Assembly: GCF_000380165.1 (NCBI RefSeq) | Contig: NZ_KB904662.1 | Span: 24,782-88,781 of the forward strand | Origin: Wenjunlia vitaminophila DSM 41686 | GTDB taxonomy: Bacteria; Actinomycetota; Actinomycetes; Streptomycetales; Streptomycetaceae | DNA: 64,000 bases | Direction: 5' to 3' | Part shown: piece after piece, positions 33,557 to 43,185 of the stretch | Layout of the letters: each line of letters begins with the position of its first letter | Position numbering within the stretch: the first letter of the stretch is position 1 | The notes under the pieces: model-generated | Database searches by the model: none | Told to the model about the DNA's origin: nothing | What the model saw: only the letters and a program-made list of their open reading frames with translations | Translations under genes and position numbers: made by a program

Positions 33557-33636
33557 AAAAGCCTGAAAAACTACAAAAGCCTGCGGGTTACATGCTCCGG
33601 TCACATGCGCCGGTTACATGATTACTCGCAGGCTTT
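33557..33636 (-). promoter_or_regulatory. Repeat array upstream of the cold-shock gene
   Basis: Three contiguous 13-bp direct repeats (33582-33594, 33595-33607, 33608-33620; minus-strand consensus CATGTRACCGGNG) lie within a 10-bp inverted repeat (33576-33585/33627-33636, AAAGCCTGCG arms). A further AAAAGCCTG copy is at 33557-33565. The array is in an AT-rich stretch 90-170 bp upstream of the cold-shock start, so it may be an operator or a structured 5' leader. Confidence 0.55.
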
Positions 33637-33803
33637 GAGTACTGCAAGGAAACCAAACTGCAACTTGGCTTTAAGCCTAGCATGGGCACCGGGGTCGGGC
33701 CAGGGTCGGCGATGGCGAATTACTCCGGTCGGGTTCCTTCCCCAAGGGCCCGTTCCGCGTACCGACCGGGGGCCCGGCCGGTACGCCGGCGGGGCGGGTC
33801 TAG

Positions 33804-34706
<903 letters not shown>

Positions 34707-34710
34707 CGCC

Positions 34711-34747
34711 GGGCCCTGTCCCGGCCCGCCGGGCCGGGACGGGGCCC
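34711..34747. terminator. 17-bp stem between convergent mqnA and EccC genes
   Basis: Arms 34711-34727 and 34731-34747 pair over 17 bp with a single wobble position and a 3-nt loop, between the converging stops at 34706 and 34759. Confidence 0.8.
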
Positions 34748-34758
34748 GCCGTCCACCG

Positions 34759-37700
34759 TCAGGTCGTCGTCAGCGGCACCTGCACCACGTGCACCGCCCC
34801 GTCCCCCAGGTGCAGCAGGCCCCGGCCCGGCTGGATGGGCTGGCCGACCTGGTTGCGTTGCAGCCGCACCCCGAGCAGGTCGGCGTCGGAGATGTTCTGC
34901 GGGGAGAGCAACAGCCCGCGGCGGGCCTTCTTCGCCTCCACCTGCCAGCCGGAGAACCCTCCGCAGACGTCGTCCGCGTCACCGGCGATCACCACGCCGA
35001 CGTGTGCCCCGACGGACCGCCGCAGCACCGAGGAGAGCACGTCGGAGGCGTCGCAGGAACGGAGCATCTCCGCGTCGTCCACCAGGATCATCCCGGGCCC
35101 GCTGAGCCGGGAGATGGCCTCGCTCAGTTCGTCGGCGTCGATGTCGTCGCCCTCGAAGTACCCGGCCACGCCGGGGGCCCTGGCCAGCATCCGCATCGGC
35201 GACTGCCGCGGCGCACCGATGATCACCTGGGTGCCCACCGTGAGGAACGAGCGGGTCATGGTGAGCAGGGTGGTGCTGCGGCCGGAGCGCGGCGGCCCGG
35301 CGATGACGAACGCCGGAGTGCCCTGGGACAGGTCCGGTCCGAGCGCGGTGAGCTGGTCGCCGCCGACCGCGGCCATCGCCCACATCGCCCCCCGGTCGGC
35401 GTCCCGCAGGTCCCACGCCTCCTCGAAGGTGATCCGCTGCGGCAGGACGTCCACCCGGAACGGCCACCGGTGGCGCGGCACCCCGGCGTCCCTCCGCCTG
35501 GCCGCGGCGCCGATGGCCTCGATCGCCGCCGCCTGCGCCTGACCGGCCACGTCCTCGGTGAGCAGGGCGACGTGCGTCTCCACCGCCCCCTGGGCGCGGA
35601 ACCCGCGCCCGGGCGGGATGCTGGACGGGATCTTCCTCGGGTTGAGCCCCAGCAGCGTCAGGTCCGAGGGATCACTGAGCTGGAACGACAGCTTGTTCTC
35701 GGTGAGCGTGGAGATCCGGCCGGTGAGCAGGGTGCGGTCCCCGGTGATGATCAGGTGGACCCCGACCGAGGCGCCCTCGCGCAGGATCTGGAACAGCGTG
35801 TCCACCAGCGCGCCGGAGTTGAGGTCGCCCAGCGACGCCAGGAACCCCTCCCAGCGGTCCAGCATCAGCACGATGTGCGGCAGCCGCTCGTGCTCGGGCA
35901 CCCCGTTGCGCTGCTCGTTGATGTCGGTGAAGCCGCGCTCGCCGAGGGCGGACATCCGCTCCTGGACCACGTTGGCCAGCTTCTCCACCAGCCGGATGGC
36001 CCGGTCCGACTCGTTGCTGCGCACCACCGCGCCGCAGTGCGGCAGCTTGTTCAGGGCGAGCAGCGCGCCGTTGCCGCAGTCCAACGCGTACAGGTGGACG
36101 TCCGCGCAGGTGTTGTACTGGGCGATCGAGCCGGCCATGGTGCGCAGCACCTGGGAGCGGCCCATCCTCGGCGCCCCGGAGATCAGCATGTGGCCGAACG
36201 TGGTCAGGTCCACCGACGCGGTGCGCCTGGCCTGCTGGCCCGGCAGGTCGTCCACCGCGTACGGGGCGGCGACCAGGCCGTCCGAGGAGGCGTGGGTGGG
36301 CGCGGGGAGCTCGGCGATCACCATCTTCTCCGGCAGGGCCGGCAGCCAGGGGCTGTGCTGCGGCGGGATCTGGAGCTGGGCGTTGGCCCCCTGGATCGCC
36401 TCGACCAACACCGCGAGGTCGGTCAGCAGGTCGTCGTCGTTGCCGCCGCCGCTGGACGGCCGCTCGGGCGCGGGGCGGCCCAGCGCCTCCCAGCCCAGGG
36501 CCACGCTCCACGGGGCGGGCACGGACGCGGAGGCCACCTGACCCGGCCTGCGGCCCCCGACGCGCCCGGACTGGAACGGCAGCAGGGAGGCTGCGCCGAG
36601 CCGGACGAAGGCGCGGCCGGGGGTGGACTTGGAGATGTAGCCGGAGTCGGGGGCGTCGATGACGTCCATGGACTCGCTGGCGTCGGTGACCCGCAGGGCG
36701 ATCCGCAGGTTGGTGTTGGCCCGGATCTCCGGGGAGACCACACCCGAGGGGCGCTGGGTGGCCAGGATCAGGTGGATGCCGAGCGACCGACCGCGCTGGG
36801 CGATGTTCACCAGGCCGGTGACGAAGTCCGGGAGCTCCCGGGCCATGGACGCGAACTCGTCGATGACCAGCAGCAGCCGCGGCATCGGGGCGAGCGACGG
36901 GTTCCGCCGCATCGCGATCAGGTAGTCCTCCAGGTCCTTGGTGCCGGCCGCGGCCAGGATGTGCTCGCGGCGGCGCAGCTCCGCGCCGAGGGACTCCAGG
37001 GCCCGCTCCACCAGATGGGTGTCGAGGTCGGTGACCATGCCCACGGTGTGCGGCAGCTTCACGCAGTCCTTGAACGCCGAGCCGCCCTTGTAGTCCACCA
37101 GGACGAAGGTCATGGCGTCCGGCCGGTTCACCACCGCGAGCGACGCCACCAGGGTCTGCAACAGCTCGGACTTGCCGGAGCCGGTGGTGCCGGCGACCAG
37201 GCCGTGCGGTCCGTCCCTGACCAGGTCGATGGAGAACGGGCCGTCGAACGACGCGCCGACCACGGCGGAGGTGCTGCGCCCGCCCATGTTCCACAGCGCG
37301 GCGATCGCGTCGGGGTTGGGCGGCTCCATGTTGATGACGTCGAGCAGCCGACAGGCGTCCGGCAGCGCCGAGGTCTCGTCCCCGCTGACGTCCCGGACCG
37401 GGGCGATGGCGCGGGCCACCTGCTCGCACCACTGCGGCGTCACGCAGTCCGGGCGCACGCTCTCCGCGGGCTGCTCACCGGCCATGGAGACCTGGAGCAG
37501 CCCGTAGTAGTCCTCCTCCACCAGCGCCCGGCACTCCTCGGGCAGCAGCCGGCGGTCCGCGTCCAGGCAGATCAGGTGGATGCCGACCTGCGGCCCCTCA
37601 CGCAGGATCTGGGTCAGGCCCGGCATGGCGCGCAGCCGTCGGGAGCCGTCGAGGACCACCAGCACAGTGGGGCCGGACCAGATCTGGTTGGGCTGGATCC

Positions 37701-39147
37701 CGGCGTCGCGGGCGGCCTCCTGACGGGCGGTGAGCTGGGCGAGGAGTTCGCTGATCCGCCGGGCGACGCTGTCCGCCTCGGTGCCCAGCAGGACCACGGC
37801 GCTCTGCCCCTCGCGGGCGCGGGCGTGCGGCAGCCACCGCACCCACTCCCAGGAGTGGCGGCCCTGCGGTTCGGTGAGCACGCAGATGCTGAGGTCCGCG
37901 GGGGTGTGCAGGACGGCGGCCTGGGTGACGAGCCAGCGGCCGATGGCCCGGGGCAGCTCCCCGCGGCCGGCGATGCCGACCACCCCGTGCCGGCGCAGCG
38001 GGATGGTGATCGGCACGTCGAGCAGCTTGCGCGGGTCCTTGCGCTTGTGCTCCTCCTGCTGCGGGTCGGTGACCTGCACCTCCGACGGCAGGGTGCCGGT
38101 GCCGACGCGGAGCAGGCCGTGGTCCTCGTCGGTGAGGCGGCGCTCCCACAGCCGTTGCCCGGGGCCGGTGGCGGTGAGGAAGAGCGCGGCCGGGTCCGGG
38201 GCGCCCAGTCGGCGGGCCAGGGTCTCGGCGGACATGGCCTTGCGGGCCTGCCGCTCGATGGAGTCCTTGGCCCGTCCCCACTCGGCGAGGGTCTTCCGGA
38301 ACGACTTCTTGCCGTGCTTCTTGTCGTAGAAGTAGTTGGCGACCAGGGCGATCGGGCTGAGCACCGCCAGGATCAGGAAGATCATCCGGTCCATGATCAG
38401 CGCCATGGTCACGGCGCCGACCAGGGGCACCAGGGCCATGATCCACGGGAGCGGGCGGTTCTCCGTCTCCTTGGGCTTGGAGGGGATGGCGAACTGGGTG
38501 AGGCGGGGTGGCGGGGTGATCCGCGGCGGGCGGTTGTAGTCGAACCCGGTGCCGTCCTCGGACGGCTTCAGCGCGGTGTCCGGGAAGGTGGGCGGGGCCA
38601 GTTCGAGGAGTGTCTGGCCGACCCCGACCACGCTGCGGTACCGCCAGGGCTTCGGTTGTTCGAGCGGCTGGCCGTCCATGGTGGCCGAGCTGCCGAACAC
38701 CGGACGGGCGGTGACCGTGCCGTCCACCGCCACGTCCACCTCGACCGCGGAGCTGGGGAGGGCGGCGTCGTTCACCCGGATCCAGGCGTCGGTGCCGCTG
38801 CCGACCACGGTCACCCCGGGGCCGAGCCGGTGCACCCCGCCGGCGTCGGGGCCGCCGACGATCCGCAGCTCGACGGTGCCCTGGGCCTGGGGCGGCGGGC
38901 AGGCGGCCGGGTCGGCGATGCTGACCAGCGCGCCGTCGCGCACCGGGGAGGCGTCGAGCGGCACCGCCGGGTCGATCCGGAACCCGTTGACGTGGAGGAT
39001 CGGTGGCCCCGCGCCGTCGTCCGGCCGTCCGAGCTGGCGGGCGATCTCGGCGGCGAGCGCGCCCACCGAGGAGGCGGGATCGGCATCGACCAGCAGGTCC
39101 GCACGGTCCTCGCGGACGGGGTCGATGACGCTGAGCTGGAGTTCCAC
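34759..39147 (-). CDS. FHA-containing EccC/EssC-type FtsK/SpoIIIE ATPase of a type VII-like secretion system
   Basis: A 1462-residue membrane ATPase, the motor of Esx-type secretion. Residues 1-80 form a ubiquitin/FHA-like beta domain and 90-185 an FHA domain (around VTVVGSGTDAWIRVNDAALP); this resembles Firmicutes EssC more than mycobacterial EccC. Two membrane helices are at about 232-272. Three P-loop domains follow: domain 1 has a full Walker A (GTTGSGKS, about 651-658) and Walker B (LLLVIDEF); domains 2 (GAPRMGRS, about 990) and 3 (GPPRSGRS, about 1283) lack the Walker A lysine. The start is GTG with AGGGGGAC upstream. Divergent from the esx genes. No EccB, EccD, EccE or mycosin gene is nearby. 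Confidence 0.9.
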   Translation of the reverse strand: MELQLSVIDPVREDRADLLVDADPASSVGALAAEIARQLGRPDDGAGPPILHVNGFRIDPAVPLDASPVRDGALVSIADPAACPPPQAQGTVELRIVGGPDAGGVHRLGPGVTVVGSGTDAWIRVNDAALPSSAVEVDVAVDGTVTARPVFGSSATMDGQPLEQPKPWRYRSVVGVGQTLLELAPPTFPDTALKPSEDGTGFDYNRPPRITPPPRLTQFAIPSKPKETENRPLPWIMALVPLVGAVTMALIMDRMIFLILAVLSPIALVANYFYDKKHGKKSFRKTLAEWGRAKDSIERQARKAMSAETLARRLGAPDPAALFLTATGPGQRLWERRLTDEDHGLLRVGTGTLPSEVQVTDPQQEEHKRKDPRKLLDVPITIPLRRHGVVGIAGRGELPRAIGRWLVTQAAVLHTPADLSICVLTEPQGRHSWEWVRWLPHARAREGQSAVVLLGTEADSVARRISELLAQLTARQEAARDAGIQPNQIWSGPTVLVVLDGSRRLRAMPGLTQILREGPQVGIHLICLDADRRLLPEECRALVEEDYYGLLQVSMAGEQPAESVRPDCVTPQWCEQVARAIAPVRDVSGDETSALPDACRLLDVINMEPPNPDAIAALWNMGGRSTSAVVGASFDGPFSIDLVRDGPHGLVAGTTGSGKSELLQTLVASLAVVNRPDAMTFVLVDYKGGSAFKDCVKLPHTVGMVTDLDTHLVERALESLGAELRRREHILAAAGTKDLEDYLIAMRRNPSLAPMPRLLLVIDEFASMARELPDFVTGLVNIAQRGRSLGIHLILATQRPSGVVSPEIRANTNLRIALRVTDASESMDVIDAPDSGYISKSTPGRAFVRLGAASLLPFQSGRVGGRRPGQVASASVPAPWSVALGWEALGRPAPERPSSGGGNDDDLLTDLAVLVEAIQGANAQLQIPPQHSPWLPALPEKMVIAELPAPTHASSDGLVAAPYAVDDLPGQQARRTASVDLTTFGHMLISGAPRMGRSQVLRTMAGSIAQYNTCADVHLYALDCGNGALLALNKLPHCGAVVRSNESDRAIRLVEKLANVVQERMSALGERGFTDINEQRNGVPEHERLPHIVLMLDRWEGFLASLGDLNSGALVDTLFQILREGASVGVHLIITGDRTLLTGRISTLTENKLSFQLSDPSDLTLLGLNPRKIPSSIPPGRGFRAQGAVETHVALLTEDVAGQAQAAAIEAIGAAARRRDAGVPRHRWPFRVDVLPQRITFEEAWDLRDADRGAMWAMAAVGGDQLTALGPDLSQGTPAFVIAGPPRSGRSTTLLTMTRSFLTVGTQVIIGAPRQSPMRMLARAPGVAGYFEGDDIDADELSEAISRLSGPGMILVDDAEMLRSCDASDVLSSVLRRSVGAHVGVVIAGDADDVCGGFSGWQVEAKKARRGLLLSPQNISDADLLGVRLQRNQVGQPIQPGRGLLHLGDGAVHVVQVPLTTT

Positions 39148-39631
39148 GGTGCCGTCCCCCTGGGGCGTTGTTCTTGCCTGCCGTCACCGCCGTCAACACC
39201 GCGACGGTGGCGGCCAGGCCCCATCATGCAACAGGCCGGTCGGACCGCGCGCCGGCAGGAACCGGGGTGTGGCCGGCGGTGGTGTCCTCGTACCGGCGAG
39301 TGACGCCGGGGCGGATGCCGGGGCGGACGCCCGGGCGGCGGGCCGCGCCGGTGCGAGCGAAAGGGTTTGTTGCTCCGTCGGGAACCGTTGATCGGGTGCC
39401 GCTCGTCCCAACCGGTAGTCCGGCCCCGGGGCCGGCGGAGCCGTTCCGTGTCGTGTTCGTCACGACACGTCGGTGTTCCGCTTGTGCTGACGGGCTGGAT
39501 GCGTCTGGGCCAACCGTACGCCTAGAGTGGTGCGGTGGGCCGCTATAACGACAATGCGGTAGTACGAAAGAAGTAGTAACAGGAGCCACGGGGGACGGCC
39601 CTGGGGCAAGGTCAGTGAAGGGTGAGTCTTC
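39148..39631. other. Divergent control region of the secretion locus
   Basis: About 480 bp between the EccC and esx genes. The left part is GC-rich. From about 39540 to 39580 it becomes AT-rich with a TATAAC at 39544, a plausible -10 for the esx transcript, followed by a long leader to 39632. A perfect short hexamer repeat and GC palindromes are present, but no known operator is recognised. Confidence 0.4.
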
Positions 39632-39928
39632 ATGTCTAATGTTTCCGTTACTTATCAGGACATGCGGGACGCGGCCAAGAAGCTCCAGAACGGCCAGCAG
39701 GAGATCGAGCAGAAGCTGGCTGACCTGAAGAAGCTGGTCACCAGCCTGGTGAACGGCGGCTACGTCACGGACCGCTCGTCGAAGCAGTTCGACCAGTCCT
39801 ACGACGAGTTCAACGAGGGCGCCAAGAAGACCATCGAGGGTCTCGACGGCATGGGCAAGTTCCTGGAGAGCGCCGCCGACGCCTTCGAGCGCGCGGACGA
39901 CGAGCTGGCCAAGGGCCTGGGCAAGTAA
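39632..39928 (+). CDS. WXG100/Esx-like protein 1
   Basis: A 98-residue helical-hairpin protein of the WXG100 type, the kind exported by Esx systems. Heptad-rich helices flank the turn, but the turn reads NGGYVTDRSS instead of WxG, as in one subgroup of actinomycete Esx proteins. No signal peptide. It is the first gene of the plus-strand unit; the second Esx gene begins 108 bp after its stop, so the two may form a heterodimer. Confidence 0.85.
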   Translation: MSNVSVTYQDMRDAAKKLQNGQQEIEQKLADLKKLVTSLVNGGYVTDRSSKQFDQSYDEFNEGAKKTIEGLDGMGKFLESAADAFERADDELAKGLGK

Positions 39929-40036
39929 GGGCGCGGCCCGGTACCCGACTCAGTGAGCAGCACCCTGTAGGGCGTTGCCGAACCGGCCTGCGACACACCG
40001 CGGGCCGGTTCGGCTACGGGGGAACGAGGAGACACC

Positions 40037-40321
40037 GTGAGCGACCTGTGCGTGAGCTACGACACGCTCGAAGACTGCGAGTCTGACCTGAAGACCATCC
40101 AGAGCGAGTTCGAGAAATGCGGCGAGCGCAGGGACCAACTGCGCGGCATCTGGGGGTCCGGCGAGGTCGCCGACGCCATGGGAGATTTCGTCGGCAACTG
40201 GGACCGCCACCGCAAGGAACTGGTCCAGTCGATCAAGTCGGTCGGCGAGATGGTGACCAACACCCTGACGACGTTCAAGGACACGGACAAGAAACTCGCC
40301 GACAACTGCAAGGGCGACTGA
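40037..40321 (+). CDS. WXG100/Esx-like protein 2, cysteine-containing
   Basis: A 94-residue helical hairpin with a WGSG turn (LRGIWGSGEV, the WxG motif) and predicted helices on both sides. It carries four cysteines (residues 5, 14, 28 and near 91), unusual for Esx proteins, which seldom have any; intra- or inter-molecular disulfides are possible after export. The start is GTG with AGGAG upstream. It lies between Esx protein 1 and the larger secreted protein and is the likely partner of one of them. Confidence 0.82.
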   Translation: MSDLCVSYDTLEDCESDLKTIQSEFEKCGERRDQLRGIWGSGEVADAMGDFVGNWDRHRKELVQSIKSVGEMVTNTLTTFKDTDKKLADNCKGD

Positions 40322-40343
40322 TCGAGCAGGGGGAGAACGAACC

Positions 40344-41681
40344 ATGGCCAGGCCCACGGACTGGAGACCGCTCGCCGACCAGGACCCGGTCCCCGGCAAC
40401 CCCCAGTCCATCCGTGAGGAGAGCTCGCGGATGTCCGACATCGGCGTCATCATCCGCGACCAGGTCAACAAGCTGCGGCAGATAGGCAAGGACAGCACCC
40501 TCAAGGGCAAGTACGCCAACGAGCTGCGCACCGCGGCCAGCGACCTCGCCGGGAAGCTGGACAAGACCGCCGGCCGCTACGAGCAGGTCTCGGGTCACCT
40601 CAGCACCTGGGCGTCGGAGCTCGAGCACGCCCAGAGCCTGTCGATCCAGGCCCTGAACATGGCGCCGTCACAGAACGCCGTCGACACCGCCGGAGCCAAG
40701 CCCTCCAAGAAGACGGAGGACATGACGAAGGAGGAGCGCGAGGCGGAGCAGACCCGCAAGGACGCCGCGAAGAAGACCAACGAGGCGCTCGAGGCCGCCA
40801 AGTCCAAGCTGCGCGAGGCCACCAGCCACCGCGACAAGAAGGAAGACGAGATCGCGGGGAAGATCCGCAAGTCCATCGACGACGACGTCGAGGACAGTTG
40901 GTGGGACAACGTCAAGGACTTCGTCGACAAGTACGCCGACGTCATCAAGATCGTCATTGACGTGATCAGTTGGGTCGCCACCGCGGTCGCGATCATCGCG
41001 ATGTTCGTCCCGGGTCTGAACGTGGTCATGTTCCTGCTGATCGCCGGCCTCATCGTGGTCGCGGGCAGATCCCTGCTCGCGGCGACCGGCAACGCGAGCT
41101 GGATGGAAGTCGCCGTCGACACCTTCGGTCTGCTGACCATGGGCGTCGGCCGGGCCGGCATGGCCGCCCTGAAGGGCGCCAACGCCACCGCCAAGGCCTC
41201 GTCCATCGCCGCCCGCCGGGGCATGGTCAAGGCCGCGATGCGCAACAGCAGTGCCCAGCGCCAGCAGCTCGGCCGGGTGCTGAACAGCAAGACGGCGAGC
41301 GCGGCGCAGAAGCGGGCGGCCAAGGCCCAGATCGACGCCCTGAAGCGGCAGGCCCGCCGCGGCGCCCCCAGCGTCCCGATGAGCCCCACCCCGGTGGGCG
41401 GGAAGCTGGCCAAGGTGCTCAACCAGGGTGACACCGAGGGCGTGGCGCTGCTGAACAACGTCAACCGGATGGCCAACCGCTTCCCCGAGGCCGTGACCAC
41501 CGTCAACAAGGCCCGCCTGGGCTACGGCACCGCCCAGGCCGCGAACTGGGGCGGCCTCGGCGTGGACCTCGGCGACAAGACGTTCGGCAACGCCGACTCC
41601 ATGCCGTTCAAGCCCTACAACGAGGGCTACAACGACTGGAAGGGCAGCACCTGGCAGGCCCCGGTGGGATCGACGTGGTAG
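40344..41681 (+). CDS. Putative type VII-secreted protein
   Basis: A 445-residue protein with a WXG-like N-terminal helical domain (about residues 25-110, including SELEHAQSLSIQALN), a Lys/Glu-rich coiled coil (120-175), two hydrophobic segments (about 210-260, around VVMFLLIAGLIVVAG), and a basic C-terminal region ending in Gly/Trp/Tyr-rich sequence. The layout fits long exported substrates of Esx systems whose C-terminus acts outside the cell. No known toxin active-site motif is visible. Its stop overlaps the GTG of the next gene. Confidence 0.7.
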   Translation: MARPTDWRPLADQDPVPGNPQSIREESSRMSDIGVIIRDQVNKLRQIGKDSTLKGKYANELRTAASDLAGKLDKTAGRYEQVSGHLSTWASELEHAQSLSIQALNMAPSQNAVDTAGAKPSKKTEDMTKEEREAEQTRKDAAKKTNEALEAAKSKLREATSHRDKKEDEIAGKIRKSIDDDVEDSWWDNVKDFVDKYADVIKIVIDVISWVATAVAIIAMFVPGLNVVMFLLIAGLIVVAGRSLLAATGNASWMEVAVDTFGLLTMGVGRAGMAALKGANATAKASSIAARRGMVKAAMRNSSAQRQQLGRVLNSKTASAAQKRAAKAQIDALKRQARRGAPSVPMSPTPVGGKLAKVLNQGDTEGVALLNNVNRMANRFPEAVTTVNKARLGYGTAQAANWGGLGVDLGDKTFGNADSMPFKPYNEGYNDWKGSTWQAPVGSTW

Positions 41682-42301
41682 ACGTCGCCCCCGCGCTGCC
41701 GGCGCCCACCGGCTACACCGTGGTGATACCGCCCGGCTGGTCCCGGATCCCGTTGCGGTCCGGGACCGACGAGGCCGTGAAGAAGATCGTGGACGAGGCG
41801 GTCGAGCAGCTCCCCGACGACGTCCCCAAGGACAAGCTCAGCCTGCTGCGGATGGACCTGATCAAGCGGCTGCGCAAGGCGTCCCGGGAGGCCAAGTCCA
41901 ACTCGGGGCTCGACCTCTACCTGCCGGTGGAGACGATGCACGGGGTGTTCGTGGCCGCCTCGTTCATCGTCTCGGAGTTCCGCTACGAGTCCGTCACCGA
42001 GATCGACCCGTCGATGGTGGCCGCCCGGCTGCTGTCCACGTCCGAGGGCGCCGAACCGACCACGCTGGACGGGGCGATCGGGATGCGGGTGGAGCGGGTC
42101 GCCGAGCCCAGCGAGAAGCGCGGTGTGGAGTACGCCAGCCGACGGGTGGACTACGTGGTGAACGTCCCGGAGGACCCGAACCGCTGGGTCAGCGTAGGCT
42201 TCAGCACCGTGGCCGACGGCGAGCCCCGCAGCGAGTTCGCCGACGTCCTCGTGGAACTGTTCGACGCCATCATGACCACCTTCCGCTGGAGCCATCCATG
42301 A
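41675..42301 (+). CDS. Hypothetical protein of the secretion locus (208 aa)
   Basis: I do not recognise a family. The soluble-looking protein opens with a beta-rich YTVVIPPGWSRIPL segment followed by a charged helix (EAVKKIVDEAVEQLPDD), and ends DVLVELFDAIMTTFRWSHP. The fold resembles, in general terms only, small actinomycete proteins with a PPGW-containing N-terminus found beside secretion genes. It overlaps the putative secreted protein by 7 nt and the next gene by 4 nt, so the three are translationally coupled. A chaperone or immunity role is inference from position. Confidence 0.65.
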   Translation: MVDVAPALPAPTGYTVVIPPGWSRIPLRSGTDEAVKKIVDEAVEQLPDDVPKDKLSLLRMDLIKRLRKASREAKSNSGLDLYLPVETMHGVFVAASFIVSEFRYESVTEIDPSMVAARLLSTSEGAEPTTLDGAIGMRVERVAEPSEKRGVEYASRRVDYVVNVPEDPNRWVSVGFSTVADGEPRSEFADVLVELFDAIMTTFRWSHP

Positions 42302-42939
42302 GCTGGATCGATGTCGACTACGACGTGGACACCTTTCTGTGGATGCCCACCTCCTTCGAGGAGGAGGCGGGCTTCTCCGGACCCGAGGAGTGGGGGCGCC
42401 TGTTCGCCGAGGCCCTGTGGGACCTCCAGGAGGAGGGCCCTGAGCTGGACGAGCAGGTGGACAGCCTCGCCGCCTCGCTGACCAACTTCGCCGAGCAGAT
42501 TCCCGCCGCCTTCCCGGGACAGGCCGTCTACCTCCACGTGCCCGACCCGCGCCAGATGCCGATGCCGGTGTACGTGGACTCCTGGCCGGCGGAGGGGGAC
42601 CGCACGGAGCGGCTCCGGGAGATCGTCCGGGCGGACGACACCGAGGCGGTGGAGAAGCCCATGGTGGACGAGTTCGAGACCGAGCACCTGGGCCGGGGCC
42701 TGCGGTCCCTTCGGTACTTCACCGAGCCGCAGGAGGGTGCGCTGTGCTGCTCGGTGAACTACGCCTGGCGGGTCCCCGAGCACGGCATCGACGTGCGGGT
42801 GTGGTCGGTCAGCGGTGACCTGGGCCGGGTGGCGATGGCGCTGGACGACATCGACGCGCTGACCCGGTCCATCCGCGTCCGCGCCGACGACGACCTCCCG
42901 GACGAGCCGGACGACGAGGACGACGCGCCGGGGGCGTGA
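42298..42939 (+). CDS. Hypothetical protein of the secretion locus (213 aa)
   Basis: I do not recognise a family. A very acidic soluble protein with N-terminal EEEAGFSGPEEWGRLFAEAL, a mixed alpha/beta middle and an Asp/Glu-rich tail (DDDLPDEPDDEDD). The ATGA overlap with the preceding gene fixes the start. Acidic charge and coupling to a basic putative secreted protein would suit a chaperone or neutralising partner, but this is inference. No signal peptide or membrane segment. Confidence 0.65.
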   Translation: MSWIDVDYDVDTFLWMPTSFEEEAGFSGPEEWGRLFAEALWDLQEEGPELDEQVDSLAASLTNFAEQIPAAFPGQAVYLHVPDPRQMPMPVYVDSWPAEGDRTERLREIVRADDTEAVEKPMVDEFETEHLGRGLRSLRYFTEPQEGALCCSVNYAWRVPEHGIDVRVWSVSGDLGRVAMALDDIDALTRSIRVRADDDLPDEPDDEDDAPGA

Positions 42940-43185
42940 GGCCTCGCGCCACCGCCTCCGCCGTGCCGCCACCGGGACCGGTCCCGCACCTCCCGGGCCC
43001 CGCGCGGCGGCACCTCGCCCTGACCGGCGGCCGTCAGTTCACGGGCCCACCGCTCGGTCGTCGAGGGCACGTTGACCGGGGCTCCCCCGACACGGGTCGG
43101 GCGCACGCTGAACTGGCGTACGAACTGGTGGAGTCGTTGGAGGTCCGGGCCTGACCTGTCGGGTCACCAGCGCGTGGGCAAGTAG

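Noticed and set aside
34789..39303. A very long open frame on the plus strand opposite the EccC gene
   Set aside because: It mirrors the EccC codon pattern, is rich in Arg, Gly, Pro, Val and His without domains, and is a normal by-product of high-GC coding on the other strand.
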